Notes: generated by a model not told the origin, from the letters alone. Shown: positions 25,001-36,290, counted from the stretch's first letter. The stretch: 64,000 nt of DNA from Deinandra increscens subsp. villosa (GCA_039602395.1 JBCNJP010000010.1:95633729-95697728); one strand, 5' to 3'. Numbers and translations are program-made.

Positions 25001-26669
25001 CTAAATATAGGAATGAGTGCTTGCATTTGTAGGATACTGATCAACAAGATGTCCTGGATTACGACATGCATAACACTTCCTTTGAAAAACATTTAGTGAA
25101 CTGCTATCGAAATTAAGCTCAAAAATTTTCTTTTGACTAGAAAAATTCTTTGGTTTCCAACTATGAATCGGAGAAGGAGAATCACAGTAACCAAAAGAAT
25201 GACCAGAATCAACTGAATCAAAGAAATTATCGTAAGAGTCATACCTGAGATGACCTTCTTGGTGAATAGTTTGAACCACAAGAAGAAACTACAGAATAAT
25301 AACGATAACTTCTTGATTTATCGACGTTCTGCTTCTTCTTTTGTTTAGCTGGAACTTTTTGATTCTGAACTTGTTCAAGAACAACTTTCTTCTTCTGTTT
25401 TGGTTGTCGAACTGGGACCTCCTTGACTTCATACCCAATACCTTTATGCTTGTGGCCAGGAAGTTTTGATGACCGAGCTTGAGAACTAGAAGCATTCTTT
25501 GCATTTGCTACTCTAGTGAATTTAGCTTTAATATCCTTCAGCTTATTCTCATAAATCAAAGATTTAGCAGCTTCCACGTCAGATGAAGTACCAGCAAACT
25601 TCTCATCAATATTTTGATCAAAAATTTTCTCATCGTCCAAAAATGATGAACCATCATTAAACTTTGGAGCGTTGCCAGATGCAAACTTCTCCTTCCCAGA
25701 CTTAGATTTTTTCTTCTTTGGAGGAACAGGAGTAGCAAATTTAAAATAATAATACATTTCCTCACTTAGGTTAACTGGAGCAGATGTAAACTTTAACATG
25801 TCAACCGGTGCATGAACTTTATATAAATCATCCTTATCATTTTCTTCACTCTACTCCTGTTTGTACAGAAAATTCAGAAATTTAGGCGACAAGTTGAAAT
25901 TCTTTACTTGTCTTTGTAAATCAAGAATCTTAATCTTCAATTCTGAAATCTTCACTTGAGCATCCAACAAGTCCTTTTGAGAAGCTATAAACTGTTTAGA
26001 TACCTCATTGACAAAACTTCTTCTGTAACCTTCTCCCTTTTCTTCTTCTTTCATTAACATTTCATTTTTATCTCTGAATAAAACATTTTCATCACGTAAC
26101 TTTGACACTTCCTCCTGAAGACTAATAACCTTTTCAGCAGCTTCAACAAAAATCTTGTTAACTTTTTCATATTTTTCTTGAATAAGATAAGTTATATTGA
26201 ATAAAGCTTCAAAATCTTCAGCAGCTTCTTTAGCTTCAACTTTAGCTTTCTCACATTCTTTAATCAACACTGTCTTCTCTTTCAACAAACCATCATTAAT
26301 CTTAGCAAGTTCATCACACTTTAGACACTTTAAAGAAACTTCCTTCTGAACTTCTTCTATGATACTATCACACCCTTTATGAAAAGTATCACAAGAACTT
26401 GTTTTAGAATCAGACTCAGTCATACAGCCATCAATGTGTTCAGTCTTAGGAGCAATAACACAATCTCATTTATCTGACAACTCTTTACTTCTCGATTCTA
26501 AACCACTAGATGCTAAATTATTTGATTCTGAATAACTTGATTCTGAACCAGTTGATTTTGTACCAGTCTTAGTTTCAATTTCAGCACAATGTTGAGCAAC
26601 AACATCCCATAATGTTTTAGAGTTATAACATGGTGGAAATTGATGGACTAACTCCTTTGGTAAAGCCAT
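25001..26669 (-). pseudogene. Gag-like gene: Gag segment, coiled coil, basic linker, zinc knuckle
   Basis: Four minus-strand frames follow each other with only small offsets, so this is one gene broken by a few indels and stops. 26669-26466 gives a short Gag-like start. 26423-25851 gives about 190 residues of heptad-rich coiled coil with a KCxxC-like pair at its beginning. 25799-25239 gives a Lys/Ser-rich basic linker. 25279-25001 ends in a zinc knuckle in which C-YAC-RNPGH-LVDQ carries Tyr where the fourth ligand, a Cys, belongs. The order coiled coil, basic linker, knuckle matches the 3' half of the gag gene at 36333-39584. It probably encodes a particle or RNA-binding protein. Confidence 0.7.
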
Positions 26670-27679
26670 AGTGAAATTGCAAAAACTTTTTCTTCTCTTT
26701 AATAACTTTTCCTTTCATCATAATTTAACTTTCTTTGCATCTTGGGTACTCCATTAATAGTTGGATATATGTATTCTTCATTAATAGACAACCACAGATC
26801 AACATTAATTATCCTGACATAGACTTCAAATTGTTTAACCCAACTATGATAATCTTCCATCTTTAACAACTTGGGTACACTTTGACTTTGACTTGCCGCA
26901 AATGCTTAAAAATCACTCATGTTGAAATTGTATTTTCGGTATCGAAAGCTTCAGATGCAAAAACGAAGGTCTTAGAAGTGGAATTTGGGGGTCAAAAAGG
27001 ATGATACTGACCGTAAAGCAAGTAAAAGTGTAGATCTTGTTGAGACGGTCGTTTTGACTGGTGTAGATCTTCTAACTCCAAACGGATCTCAAGTTACGCC
27101 CGTTTTAGTGAAACCCTACAAATGTTGTTCAATGAACCAAAACAAACTTCCGCGAACCGGATTTGATCCAGCGAACCGAGTTCCATTAAACTTGATCAAT
27201 GAACCGAAAACCATTGAACCAAGAACCTTGGCTAACCGACAAAGTTGCGAACCAAAATGTCTTCAACGAATCAACGGTTCAGAGTAATAACTGCCACGGA
27301 CACGAAGATAACCGCTACGAACCAACTTTGAAGATTGCCTGAACGAACCATTAACCAACGAACCAAAATTACTTGAAGAGTCCCTATGCGAATCAGAGCA
27401 CTCAACCATCGAACCAAAATATTTAAGCTACCAACCCGGAAATTTAAACAGCGAACCAAAACTTTTTGAACGAACCAGAACCAAAATTCGCTAAAACTCT
27501 CAAATTTGATGGTTTTGACGTGTAATTTTCAGCAGTTTGCAATAAAAACACAAAAGGAACGATTTGAAAGTAATTTGGAGACCAGAAAAGCTGAATAATG
27601 ATTTTGACTTAAAAACCCACTTTTTCTCTCTAAACATCTCAAACTTCCAAAAATTTTGATCAGTAAATGAAACCAGAAA
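26670..27679 (-). other. Leader of the gag-only element with gaacca words
   Basis: Between the primer-binding site and gag. At about 27120-27480 the words cgaacca and gaaccaaaa recur more than a dozen times. The same word occurs in both LTRs as cgaaccattggttcg. Confidence 0.65.
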
Positions 27680-27691
27680 CCTCTGATAGCA
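27680..27691 (-). other. Primer-binding site of the gag-only element
   Basis: The minus strand reads TGCTATCAGAGG just inside the 5' LTR, a diverged form of the initiator tRNA-Met site. Confidence 0.6.
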
Positions 27692-27693
27692 CT

Positions 27694-28017
27694 TGTAAAT
27701 GTGAGGAGCGATGGATCATTTACTGATCTAGTGAATATGAGATGGAGTCAATGAACAACGAGAGTAAATAAGCTTCAATCTTATTGATCAGTGCTTTAGT
27801 ATTTACACACACAGAATAAGATGAATGACACAAGTGAATGACCAAGTTCTTAACTAAAGCATAGGTCAACCTATTTATAGGCTGACGGATCAGCGAACCA
27901 AGCTGCCTAATGAACCATTGGTTCGTGGCTTGGTTCGTTAGCCCTCTAACTCACATTTAGCCATATTCTAGATACAACACACGAGACACACTGACGCATA
28001 CATATTATGCTCTAACA
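27694..28017 (-). repeat. 5' LTR (minus sense) of the gag-only element, 324 bp
   Basis: Plus-strand start TGTAAATGTGAGG and end TGCTCTAACA. It aligns along its length with 22698-23040 apart from substitutions and a roughly 20-bp deletion in the ggttcgt region. Confidence 0.85.
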
Positions 28018-29841
28018 ATAATTTACTAAAACTCAAACATATTAGTGGCTCTTATCCCAATATTGAATATCTGGGCATAAAACATTATCACTCATGAAAT
28101 TGATTACTTATTATTTCATTTAATTAAGGAATACCATCTTTCTCACGTAAAAATTGTAGGGACAAAGTTGAAAATCTACTTGACCATAAATGAATGTTGT
28201 GAGATTTGATACAAAAGATGAAATACTAAGATAGACATACAAATTTTGGTTCGCTCGCAGTCTATTAGTAAAGACCATAGTAGTGTGAACTAATAAATCA
28301 TGTCTGGTACTTCTTAGCAGCATCATTAAGCTGAGATGATACACATATCCTTATAGACGTGATAATAAGTATGTCATCTAAAGTCTTACATTTCTTCCTA
28401 TGGACTAGCTCTAAAAACACAACAACTCCTATACTAAACAAGGTTACTTAATCTGTCCCTTAAAGTTCATTCTGAAATCTAGAGAGGAAGACAAGTAAGT
28501 ATAAAACATATGATTAGTTGTTAGTCATACCCAAACCTTAAAATTCCTTAAAATAAGAAACTTGAAATGAAATCCTATGTCGCTTCCTTATTAGATTCTA
28601 TTAATCTTCATCACTCACACATGTGACTAACATTAAGCATGCTAAGTTACTAAGGAATTTCAAGGTCAGTGGGAGTAGTAAAAGTCGTTATCCATGACTT
28701 GCCTAAAGTACAAGAGGCGGGGGAGAGACAAAGTTAAATTTTTACTCCGATTATACCTCTTGCACGCTAGGCTCCCATAACATTGCGCATTAGAAAATAA
28801 TGTTACTCCTAATATACCTGACTTTAATACGTAAGAGGAAATCTATGAGACTATTTGCTTCAACCCGTTGGATCCAGCATAGTAGGTCATCAAGGAATGA
28901 GTTGCCTATTAATTTTGATGATTATGTAACCTACCTTAACACAGCTTATATGCATATTGGAAAGATTACAGATCCTATCTCTTATACTAAATCCATTAAT
29001 AGTGATGAATTCTTCAGATGGAATATATCTCTCATTAATGAGCTTAATTCCCTAAATCAGAATAACGTTAGGAGTGTAGTTTTTCATACTAGACTGAACT
29101 CCAAAAGGACAAGTTGGACGTTATAAAACATGGTGAGTTTCTAAAGTCTATACTTAAAATAAAAGTGCATTTAATGAACTTCAAAATATCTTTCCCTAAT
29201 ACTCACTCAACAAAAATGCATGTTCCTCAAGTAGACTAAAGGTTTTAAGCCTGAATGTTAAGAGCACTAATTTCATACTTGCCCTTGTATACACTCTGTA
29301 GGCAAGAGTGCAATTATAAATGTAACCATTATCCATCAAGAATAAGTGAATTTATGAACCTACCTCAAGATGAGTTGGAGAAACTAATTTCATACTTGCC
29401 CTTGTATACACTCTTGTAGGCAAGAGTTAAAGCAGTCCTGTTGCATGAGTCAAAGCGGCTTATTCCCGTATAATTTTGACATCAAAATCTTAGAAATGAT
29501 TCGTATAGAATAAATATTGAGATACACCAAGATCAACCAAATGAGACATTATTTAGTCTCATAAGGCTTAACTGTGTGTTTACACATTACAACATGCAAC
29601 GTTGCTCTCAATATGTAACTCTAGTAAGTAAAGGAGATTAATAATGGATGTCCGAATACGTAAATAAGGTTTATATATTATGCTTCATTAGTTAGAATCC
29701 TTATGTAAGTTTAAGTTTGTAGTCGTTTAGATATTGCCTACATTGATGAAACACTGGAATGATGTAAATACATATCTAGCTTAGTTCATTATAAAGCATC
29801 TAAGATGACATTCCAATATCTATAAGAAACGAAAGACTGTA
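28018..29841 (+). other. Decayed interior of the old copia element
   Basis: Mostly unreadable apart from the pol scrap at 28800-29126. A roughly 40-bp phrase containing catacttgcccttgtataca is directly repeated at about 29267-29306 and 29384-29426. Confidence 0.5.
28800..29126 (+). pseudogene. Copia pol remnant, start of reverse-transcriptase region
   Basis: The frame carries DDYVTYLN, an IGKITDPIS segment, and then a W/ELNSLNQNNV stretch. This matches the stretch between integrase and reverse transcriptase of plant copia polyproteins (the usual DP-x-S / ELNSM-x-NNVW pattern). The expected Trp-Asp-Leu-Val after NNV has decayed and the frame ends soon after. It belongs to the element with LTRs at 16942 and 33204. 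Confidence 0.7.
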
Positions 29842-32426
29842 TGTGACATCCGAGAATTTCAAGGTTTACTTCCGTTAGACAATTCCGTTAGTTACGTTAT
29901 AAGTGTTAACTTAGTAACTAATGCATGACTAGGCCGAATACGTCCACGACCTTTGGTTGATCACCGAACCTGTCCATATGTGTTATGTGTTTAACTATTT
30001 ATTGTCATTATGTGCAAAATGATTTAAATACATGATTTAGTACTATGAATAGCATGACAATTTATGAATCGTATTTATCTTGCTTAAAATGTGAAACTGA
30101 CCACTTTTGAGTAAGCAGCGAAATTACCGGGCGAAACTATAATGTCGCCCGGCAGTCTGTTGGCTCACTCATGATCAGAGCCACTTTCGCCGGCCAGCGA
30201 AACTGCCAGCGAAACTAGCTCCTGATATAAAAGATCTTAATAAACCCTAGTTCTCCTATTTCCCTCATTTACACAAAAACACACACACTCTTCTCTGGAG
30301 AATCTGGTCAGCTGAAAACCATCAAGAAAACCAAGATCTCAGCCTCAAGACAACATCCATTCGATTCCCTGATCGAATCGTGAGTCCCAAAACCTTCCTT
30401 TATGCCATTTCTATGTGTTTTCTATGTATTTCTTCAAAAAGCATGCTTAAACCTTCATGATATTGTTAGATCTTCTGTAGGAATGCTTAGGAATGCTAGA
30501 TCTACCATAAAGTTGATAACTTTACGTGTAAAACTGATCCATGATAGAGATTTGTGCCATTTTAGTCATTTTAGGGTTTTAAATGTATTTTGGTGATTTG
30601 ATGTTGAAAATGCATGTTTAAGGTGTTAAAGCTTACTGATTTATGTTGGTAAATGGTTATGTATGCTAGATAATGAACTGCATGTAATATGGAAGCTGTT
30701 AGATTGATTTTTAGGCTGATTTATGTGTTTTTCGCGACTAGCGAAACTGTGGTGTTCTCTGGGCGAAATTGTCCAGCGAAACTATGTATATCTTCAACCA
30801 GCGACACTATGCAGCGAAACTGCAGTGTCGCCGGGTAAACCGACCAGACCAGCTCGAGCGAATCTACCGAGCGAAATTCCCTGAACGAAAGTTCAAACCA
30901 GTTTCGGGCGAAACTAGGCTAGCGAAACTGTGCCAACAGTTTCGAGCGAAACTAGCCTAGCGAAACTGTGTCATCGGGTATTGCCTAGCGAAAGTGCTGC
31001 CCGTGCACACAGCGAAACTGCCTAGCGAAACTGCTAGCGAAACTGAGACCAGAATCCAAACTTGTGCAATTTGCTTGAATGTTATGCCATGACTTACATG
31101 ATTATGCTATGATGATACATGTTTTGACTTCTGATATATATGAACCCTTGTTTATGATCAACCATCGGTGTCGTGTGTCTGTATGTCGAGTCATAGTTCC
31201 AACGTGCTATGTTATGGGCCATAGTGACGTCAAGTAAAGATTAGACACAAAACTAATACTTAAGACCTAAACGTGTTCATAGGTCTTCGTTAAGCAAAAC
31301 TTGGATTATATAACAAGTGTAGCAGTGCAACCAAAGGTGAGTGTCACTAACCCGTTTACTCTGAGCCCGTCTGGGACACACTGAATAACTTAATGGAAAA
31401 CAATGCTGACAACTTTACGAGTGCTATGCACCACTTGATGAAACTGAAAACTTAGAATGCTATGCATCTACTTGATGAACTTGAAGTGTTTTATGGGAAA
31501 CACTTGTGAAACTTAACAAACTATTTTCTGAAACGAAAACCGTTTTAATATGGCTAGTGTAGGTTAAAGTCTAAACCACATGATATCACATGATTTCTAA
31601 GGATTGCCTTTTTAACTGAAAAAGTCCTCAACTTAATTGTGCCATTAATTGTAAAGCGAGGGGATGTTGGGTAGATCTACTGGAGTTTGACAAACTCCGC
31701 CTCGTGACACTGGAGGTGCACGGAGGTACAATATCAGCCTATCTGACCGTGATCCCGAGAGTACACGGGGGAGGCAAAGCCGCGATGACGAATGTCCGCA
31801 AAACAAAATGGCTGAAGGCTCTGCCTCTACTATACTTAATCGTCAGCTTTGGTACAAACTTCCTTAGTGCATGGAAACAACGGATTAGCTACCCGCGATA
31901 TCGGTTGAGCACTTTAATTATACAAGACTAGTACATACCTGATAACTCTGTTACGGACAATAACTTTACTAAATAACAAATGTTTATAAATTGGCGTATA
32001 TAACTGATCATTGCTTTTCACAACCAAATATTACGAATACATATGTTGACACGATTATGATTATGAGACCGGGCCAATGCATGACATGCCCACTGTGAAC
32101 TCACCAACCGTTAGGTTGACACTTGTGTGGTTTTCACTTTTGCAGATCGTTGATGAGTATCCACTGGAGGTTGGCATGGCACAAGAAGACATTTACTTTC
32201 ATTAAACTAAATTGGGAATTTGAATTTGAAACAATGATTTGTAAAGCACGTGGTTAGTGCTAAGATACAATGTTTTATTCCGCTGCGTACTTTAAATTGT
32301 TTTTATTATGAACATTTGGACTTTACTCTGATTTGTTTAGTATTTGTAACTAATGGTTGTGGTCCTGGTTTGCTCGCACTCCTTAACGGTATAAACTCCG
32401 TTAGTGGTTAATTTGGGGGTGTGACA
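29842..32426 (+). mobile_element. Solo LTR, 2585 bp, perfect 5-bp target duplication
   Basis: Starts TGTGACATCCGAGAATT and ends TTTGGGGGTGTGACA. It is flanked by the identical pentamer CTGTA (29837-29841 and 32427-32431). There are no coding genes, no primer-binding site and no second LTR, so this is the product of recombination between the LTRs of a full element. LTRs of this length are usual in large plant Ty3/gypsy lineages, but without internal sequence the lineage is an inference. A TATA-like gatataaaag lies at about 30217, followed by a CT/CA-rich leader. An agcgaaact array occupies about 30110-31060. Confidence 0.88.
30110..31060 (+). repeat. Dispersed short-word array, agcgaaact
   Basis: About nineteen copies or one-base variants of agcgaaact, in two clusters (30115-30215 and 30735-31050), all in the same orientation and with irregular spacing. 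This word is private to this LTR within the window. Confidence 0.85.
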
Positions 32427-33203
32427 CTGTAATTTGAACTATAGAAGAAGTGAAACTTTAAAGTGGTTAACTATTCTTAATTTTGACTTTGTTCTAGTCA
32501 AATGATTCAAAATTTTGATTTTGGACTATATTCTTATGGAGGAGTCATAAGAAACTCATAACACAACCTAAGTTATTATGACATGATATGTTTGTTACTA
32601 AACGTTGTTGGTAAATTTATCAGTAGAGTCATAATTCAGTAACTCCAGTATAACATATTGAAGACTCATTATGATACTGTCAGCTACCTTGATTTATCAA
32701 ACAGTACTAACAGTTTGAGTGGAGCTGTATTAAATTTTCGACACAAGATTATTGTTCATTTGAGTACAGGTAGAGGAAACTAAGTCCTTGTATTGAAAAC
32801 ATTCATGATATGCTTAAGGATCCTATAACTAAAGGTCTATCCTCATAAGTCTTTTCTAAGAGCTCATAATAAAGAATAGGTTTACTATGAATGACTAATT
32901 AATAATTTTTCCTTGTCCGCTTTGATTTGCTTTGTCTCTAAATATATATGTTAAGCATGCCTAACGAGACATATAGACAGTTTATGTACAAATCAACCTT
33001 AAGGGCTTAATTGTCATTTGATAACTAAGTTGAATTTTAAATGTGGAATTGTAGTATGATTAATGGGGGTCTTGAGTTGAATAATTAATTCTATGAATGT
33101 GTTTCTCTACTATAGTTTTGGTTTAAAACTGAAATGAGTATTAACTTCTGATCAGATTTATCTAATAACTCATTATAAATAATCACTCAGCCAAGTGAGA
33201 GAA
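32427..33203 (+). pseudogene. Copia pol 3' remnant and 3' untranslated region
   Basis: Around 32810-32865 a frame gives DMLKDPITKGLSS followed by VFSKS, matching the conserved end of copia RNase H (MLADPLTKGL-type). It is interrupted by several stops upstream. A purine-rich tract (33193-33203) precedes the right LTR. Confidence 0.6.
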
Positions 33204-33593
33204 TGTTAGACTTGACTAACTTGTGGCCCAAGTCATAATTTATTGTTAAATGATCATTGACCTAAGTAACTCACTTATTCCCTAACTGGCATTTATTTGA
33301 TTGAAGTAATTACCCTTTCTAGAACTAATTAGGGTTTCCCCCTAGGGGTATATATAGAGGTACTAGGGAGAGAATAAACACCACCATACCACCACATAGA
33401 ATTCATGGCTTCCTCTCTCCCTCTCTAGAAATCATGGTTCTTCCACCTTGGTCATCCTAACCATACACCTTAAACTGGAACTTGATAAGGAGCAAGATCT
33501 CTTCTACAAACATGATTGCGGTTGTTGTGCTATCAAGTAATCAATACAATTTTTGTCATGTTTATATTATCATGTTAGAGGAATCTTCCAACA
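33204..33593 (+). repeat. 3' LTR of the old copia element (390 bp)
   Basis: Starts TGTTAGACTTGACTAAC and ends CTTCCAACA, followed by the TCATG half of the target duplication. It is preceded by the purine tract aagtgagagaa. Confidence 0.9.
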
Positions 33594-33691
33594 TCATGTG
33601 ACAAACTGGGTGTATATTTCATGATAATTATCATCACATTAAGTTTTCATTGTTTATACACAACCATTTAACTTATTTTGTTCGAGGTGAT

Positions 33692-33696
33692 GGATT

Positions 33697-33735
<39 letters not shown>

Positions 33736-33736
33736 G
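33692..33736. repeat. (TA)n microsatellite at the 5' edge of the RTE LINE
   Basis: About 45 bp of TA repeats with one gta interruption. A second (TA)n tract bounds the LINE's 3' end at 48820-48878. The target site was therefore probably a TA repeat, which hides any target duplication. Confidence 0.85.
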
Positions 33737-33740
33737 AAAA

Positions 33741-33957
33741 TATTATAGGGTTGTTGTCAAGCCTGCTATTTTAGATGGTTCTGAGTGTTGGGCTACAAAG
33801 AAGACGCAAGCGCGTAAGCTTGAGGTTTCCGAGATGAGGATGTCGAGGTGAATGAGTTGCCAAACGCTGTTGGACAAAATAAGAAAGGTTTTTAGGAAAT
33901 GATTTGTGGTGTCTAGTGTTCAGAGAAGATTAGGGAAGGGAGATTGACATGGTTTGG
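33741..33957 (+). pseudogene. RTE-type LINE, C-terminal reverse-transcriptase region, part 1
   Basis: In shifting frames it encodes the plant RTE signature: a KPAILDGSECWA-x-KKTQ segment, then SEMRMSR and LDKIRK, then EKIREGRLTWFG at 33925-33956. These match the conserved post-RT stretch of plant RTE non-LTR elements (RPA-LYG-ECW, EMRMLRWM, RLRWFGHV). The copy is truncated at its 5' end and carries stops. The frame resumes at 48279 after a 14.3-kb interruption. Confidence 0.8.
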
Positions 33958-35351
33958 GAAACCTTCCAGGTTATATGTTGGCGATGGTCATATTTGGTCC
34001 ACCACAGGAGTTCAGCAAGGGGACCCCCTGGGCCCTCTCCTTTTTGCCTTGGTTTTGCACCCGCTTGTTCATCGGAGTAGGGATTCTTTCCAGCTCCCTT
34101 TCCATGCCTGATACCTGGATGATGGCACGATTATTGGGGATGCCATGGAGGTTGCTAGGGCGATGGATATCATGTGGTCTGAGGGGCCCGCGCTGGGCCT
34201 GGTTTTAAACATCAAGAAAACCAAAGTTTTTTTGGTGGTCGTGCAATGGGGTGAAGATACAAGATGGGTTGTTTCCGGGCGATATCGTGAGGCCGGAGTT
34301 CGGTGTGAAACTCCTTGGAGGGGCCGTTAGCTGTGATGCTGGATTCATTAACAACTTGGCTATGAAGAGGGCGTCCTCGGCTGTGAACCTTATGCGCCGC
34401 CTCCCGCGGCTGCGGGACCCCCAAAGCGAGCTCCTTCTGCTTCGCTCATGCATGGGGGTTGCTAAGATGTTGTTTGGCCTCCGGACGTGCCAACCTACAC
34501 ACGTCGGGGAAGCTGTATCTATCTTTGACAAGGGTCTCCGGGAGGCTATCGAAGACCTTGTTGTTTGTGGGGGTGCTTTCTTCGGGGATCTCCAATGGAG
34601 GCTAGCTTCCCTCCCAACCCGTTTTGGGGGACTTGGTTTATGTTCTGCGGAAGATGTTTCCACGTATGCCTTTGTGGCATCAAGGGTCCAGTCGTGGAAT
34701 TTGCAGGACCACATTCTTCGGGGATGTGGTTTTAAGGGGATGGATTCTGATTTCGAGTGTGCGTTGGGACGCGTACGGGCTTCACTTCCCGAATTCGATT
34801 TGGGCGGGTTTTCTTGCAAGGACACCGCCCCCTAAATCTCAGGATACTTTGGCGAGTGCCGTGTTTAGCAAAATTGCCCAGAGTTTGGAAGTGAATTTTG
34901 CCCTATCCCCCCGCCAAAAGGCTGTGCTGGCTTGTCTTCGTGCCCCCATGCTCAAGACATCCTATCCGTCATCCCCATCGAAGGTTTGGGCCAGCGCATG
35001 TCCGCAGTCGAGTACCGGGATATCCTCAAGTACAGGCTTATGATCCCTATTTTTCCTAATGATGAGCCGTGCCCCGTCTGCCGCAAGGCCTGTTTGGACT
35101 CCTTCGGCGAGCATGTGGTTCATTGTAAGGAATTACCGGGGTTTAAATACAGGCATGACTGGGTCAGAGACGTGCTGTTCGATGTCCTGAAGCGTGCTGG
35201 TAACTTTGCTAAAAAAGAGGCCCCTGTTAATTTTTTGACGGATCCGCTTGAAGGGAGGTCTACCTTGCAGCAGGCCGATGTGCTGGTGGTTGGATGGGCA
35301 GGGGGAAACACGCTTGTGTTGACCTTACTGGCGTGTCTCCTCTTGTGGGGT
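33958..35351 (+). pseudogene. Non-LTR-like reverse-transcriptase gene fragment, part A (interrupted by copia)
   Basis: The 5'-truncated frame opens in the RT domain with GVQQGDPLGPLLFAL (about 34010-34055) and a YLDDG catalytic motif (about 34112). The Trp codon just before YLDDG has become TGA (34109-34111). Downstream are GVKLLGG, a long helical region, a Cys/His cluster CPVC-x(10)-H-x(3)-C near 35070-35130, then RHDWVRDVLFDVLKRAG, an ADVLVVGW segment and a VDLTGVSP segment. At least three frameshifts are visible (near 34230, 34825 and 34955). The gene is then broken at 35351 by the copia element and continues at 47915. I recall similar long RT-like proteins from plant genomes. The Cys/His cluster plus Asp-containing C-terminus could be an endonuclease module, but that is inference. 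Composition is clearly more GC-rich than the surroundings. Confidence 0.75.
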
Positions 35352-35741
35352 TGTTGGGCTAGTTATTTTAGAGGCATGAACATTAGTTTTTGGGCTTATT
35401 TAGTTTATGTTTTAGGCCATGTGGGCCGATTATTTATGTTTATGATTGGGCTTGTTAGAGTTTATGATTGGCCCAAGGGTTTGTAAGAGGTGGTATAAAT
35501 ACCACCTCATGTTTATGATTATCTAAGCCTTGGAAATACATGTTTACGATTTCTCTCTCTCTTTGGTGTTTCCGATCAGCTTCAATTGTGTTCAAGTGTA
35601 GTAGTATTTCTCATTCAAGACTTGATCTTTACCTTAGATCTAGTCTCTTTCTTCTACATACTTCTTGAATCAATCACATACGAGGATTCCGCACTCGTTT
35701 GTGATTAGATATCGTGTGTTTGGTTAGATTTCGGACCTACA
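35352..35741 (+). repeat. 5' LTR (390 bp)
   Basis: Starts TGTTGGGCTAGTTA and ends CGGACCTACA. A TATA-like gtataaatacc is at about 35492-35502, so transcription probably starts about 30 bp later, near 35530. One GTTTACGA word occurs in the downstream half. Confidence 0.95.
35492..35502 (+). promoter_or_regulatory. TATA-like box in the 5' LTR
   Basis: gtataaatacc in the middle of the LTR, inside the small palindrome gaggtggtataaataccacctc. The palindrome is conserved in the 3' LTR at about 47657-47684. Confidence 0.6.
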
Positions 35742-35743
35742 AT

Positions 35744-35756
35744 TGGTATCAGAGCC
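35744..35756 (+). other. Primer-binding site (initiator-Met tRNA)
   Basis: TGGTATCAGAGCC, two bases after the LTR end, is the standard plant copia primer-binding site. Confidence 0.95.
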
Positions 35757-35846
35757 AAGAATCTGTGATTCGAGGCTCTCACGATATTGATTCAAGCTGT
35801 TTTCTGGGTTAAAGTGCTTGGTTTTTGAAGATTTGAAGGGTTTTTA

Positions 35847-36290
35847 GTGTTTACGAGTTCTGCTGCTGCTGTTCTTGGTGTTTACGATCGGTTTTCTGGG
35901 TTTTTCGGTGTTTACGACTGCTCACGGTTGAAGATCTTCATCGTTATCGTGTTTACGAGTTCAAGACTGCGATTTTTATCGTGTTTACGATCCGGCGATT
36001 TGTGTTTACGATTGTACTTGGGTCGTAATCGGAGTTTACGATTTTCTCTGATCGTATTCGGATGTTTACGATTTTCTCTGATCGTAATCGGGTGTTTACG
36101 ATACATTCTTATCGGAAACAGGGATCGTAATCGGTGTTTACGATTCCTCGTGATCGGAATCAGTGTTTACGAGTTTGCTTGATCGGAATTGGATGTTTAC
36201 GATTTCTGCTTGGATCGTAATCAGTGTTCTCGATCGTAATCAAGTCGTTTGCGATCGTAATCTGGTGGTTCTTATCGTAATCTCACTTTT
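35847..36290 (+). repeat. GTTTACGA word array in the gag leader
   Basis: Twelve exact GTTTACGA words occur between about 35848 and 36210, all on the plus strand and spaced roughly 20-45 bp. They are interspersed with atcgtaatc words whose complement gattacgat resembles them, which allows local hairpins. There is no open frame through the array. The same octamer is in both LTRs and in a second array at 44010-44600. Confidence 0.9.

Larger units (their letters stand above)
22698..28017 (-). mobile_element. Gag-only copia-type element, non-autonomous, minus strand
   Basis: Similar LTRs flank the element: 22698-23040 (3' LTR in minus sense) and 27694-28017 (5' LTR). A primer-binding site lies next to the right LTR and a purine tract next to the left one. 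Between them, on the minus strand, are gag-like segments only. The interval 23060-24900, where protease, integrase, reverse transcriptase and RNase H should lie, has no pol motif. The element therefore relied on enzymes from a relative. No matching target duplication is seen (ctaac on the left, ataat on the right). Confidence 0.8.
16942..33593 (+). mobile_element. Old Ty1/copia element inflated by nested insertions
   Basis: Two related LTRs (16942-17334 and 33204-33593) lie 16 kb apart in the same orientation. The left is followed by a primer-binding site and the right is preceded by a purine-rich tract, so the element is on the plus strand. The flanking pentamers are TCACG (16937-16941) and TCATG (33594-33598), identical except for one CpG-to-TpG change, as expected of an old target duplication. 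The LTRs differ at many positions (roughly 10 percent by eye). Internal sequence is heavily decayed: only scraps of pol remain (28800-29126 and about 32620-32870). Most of the length is a gag-only copia element, a 2.6-kb solo LTR and probably a third LTR-like block. Confidence 0.85.

Noticed and set aside
30110..31060. Regular agcgaaact repeats as a CRISPR-like array
   Set aside because: Plant DNA, a short 9-bp word and irregular spacers without constant repeat length; it is a word array inside an LTR.
34205..34825. 206-codon minus-strand frame opposite the RT-like gene
   Set aside because: Low plausibility: Arg/Pro/Ser-rich composition typical of the antisense of a GC-rich gene, while the plus strand carries clear RT motifs.
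35847..36182. 111-codon frame in the gag leader
   Set aside because: It is a read-through of the GTTTACGA array (repeating VYD/FTI-type residues). I treat it as non-coding repeat.
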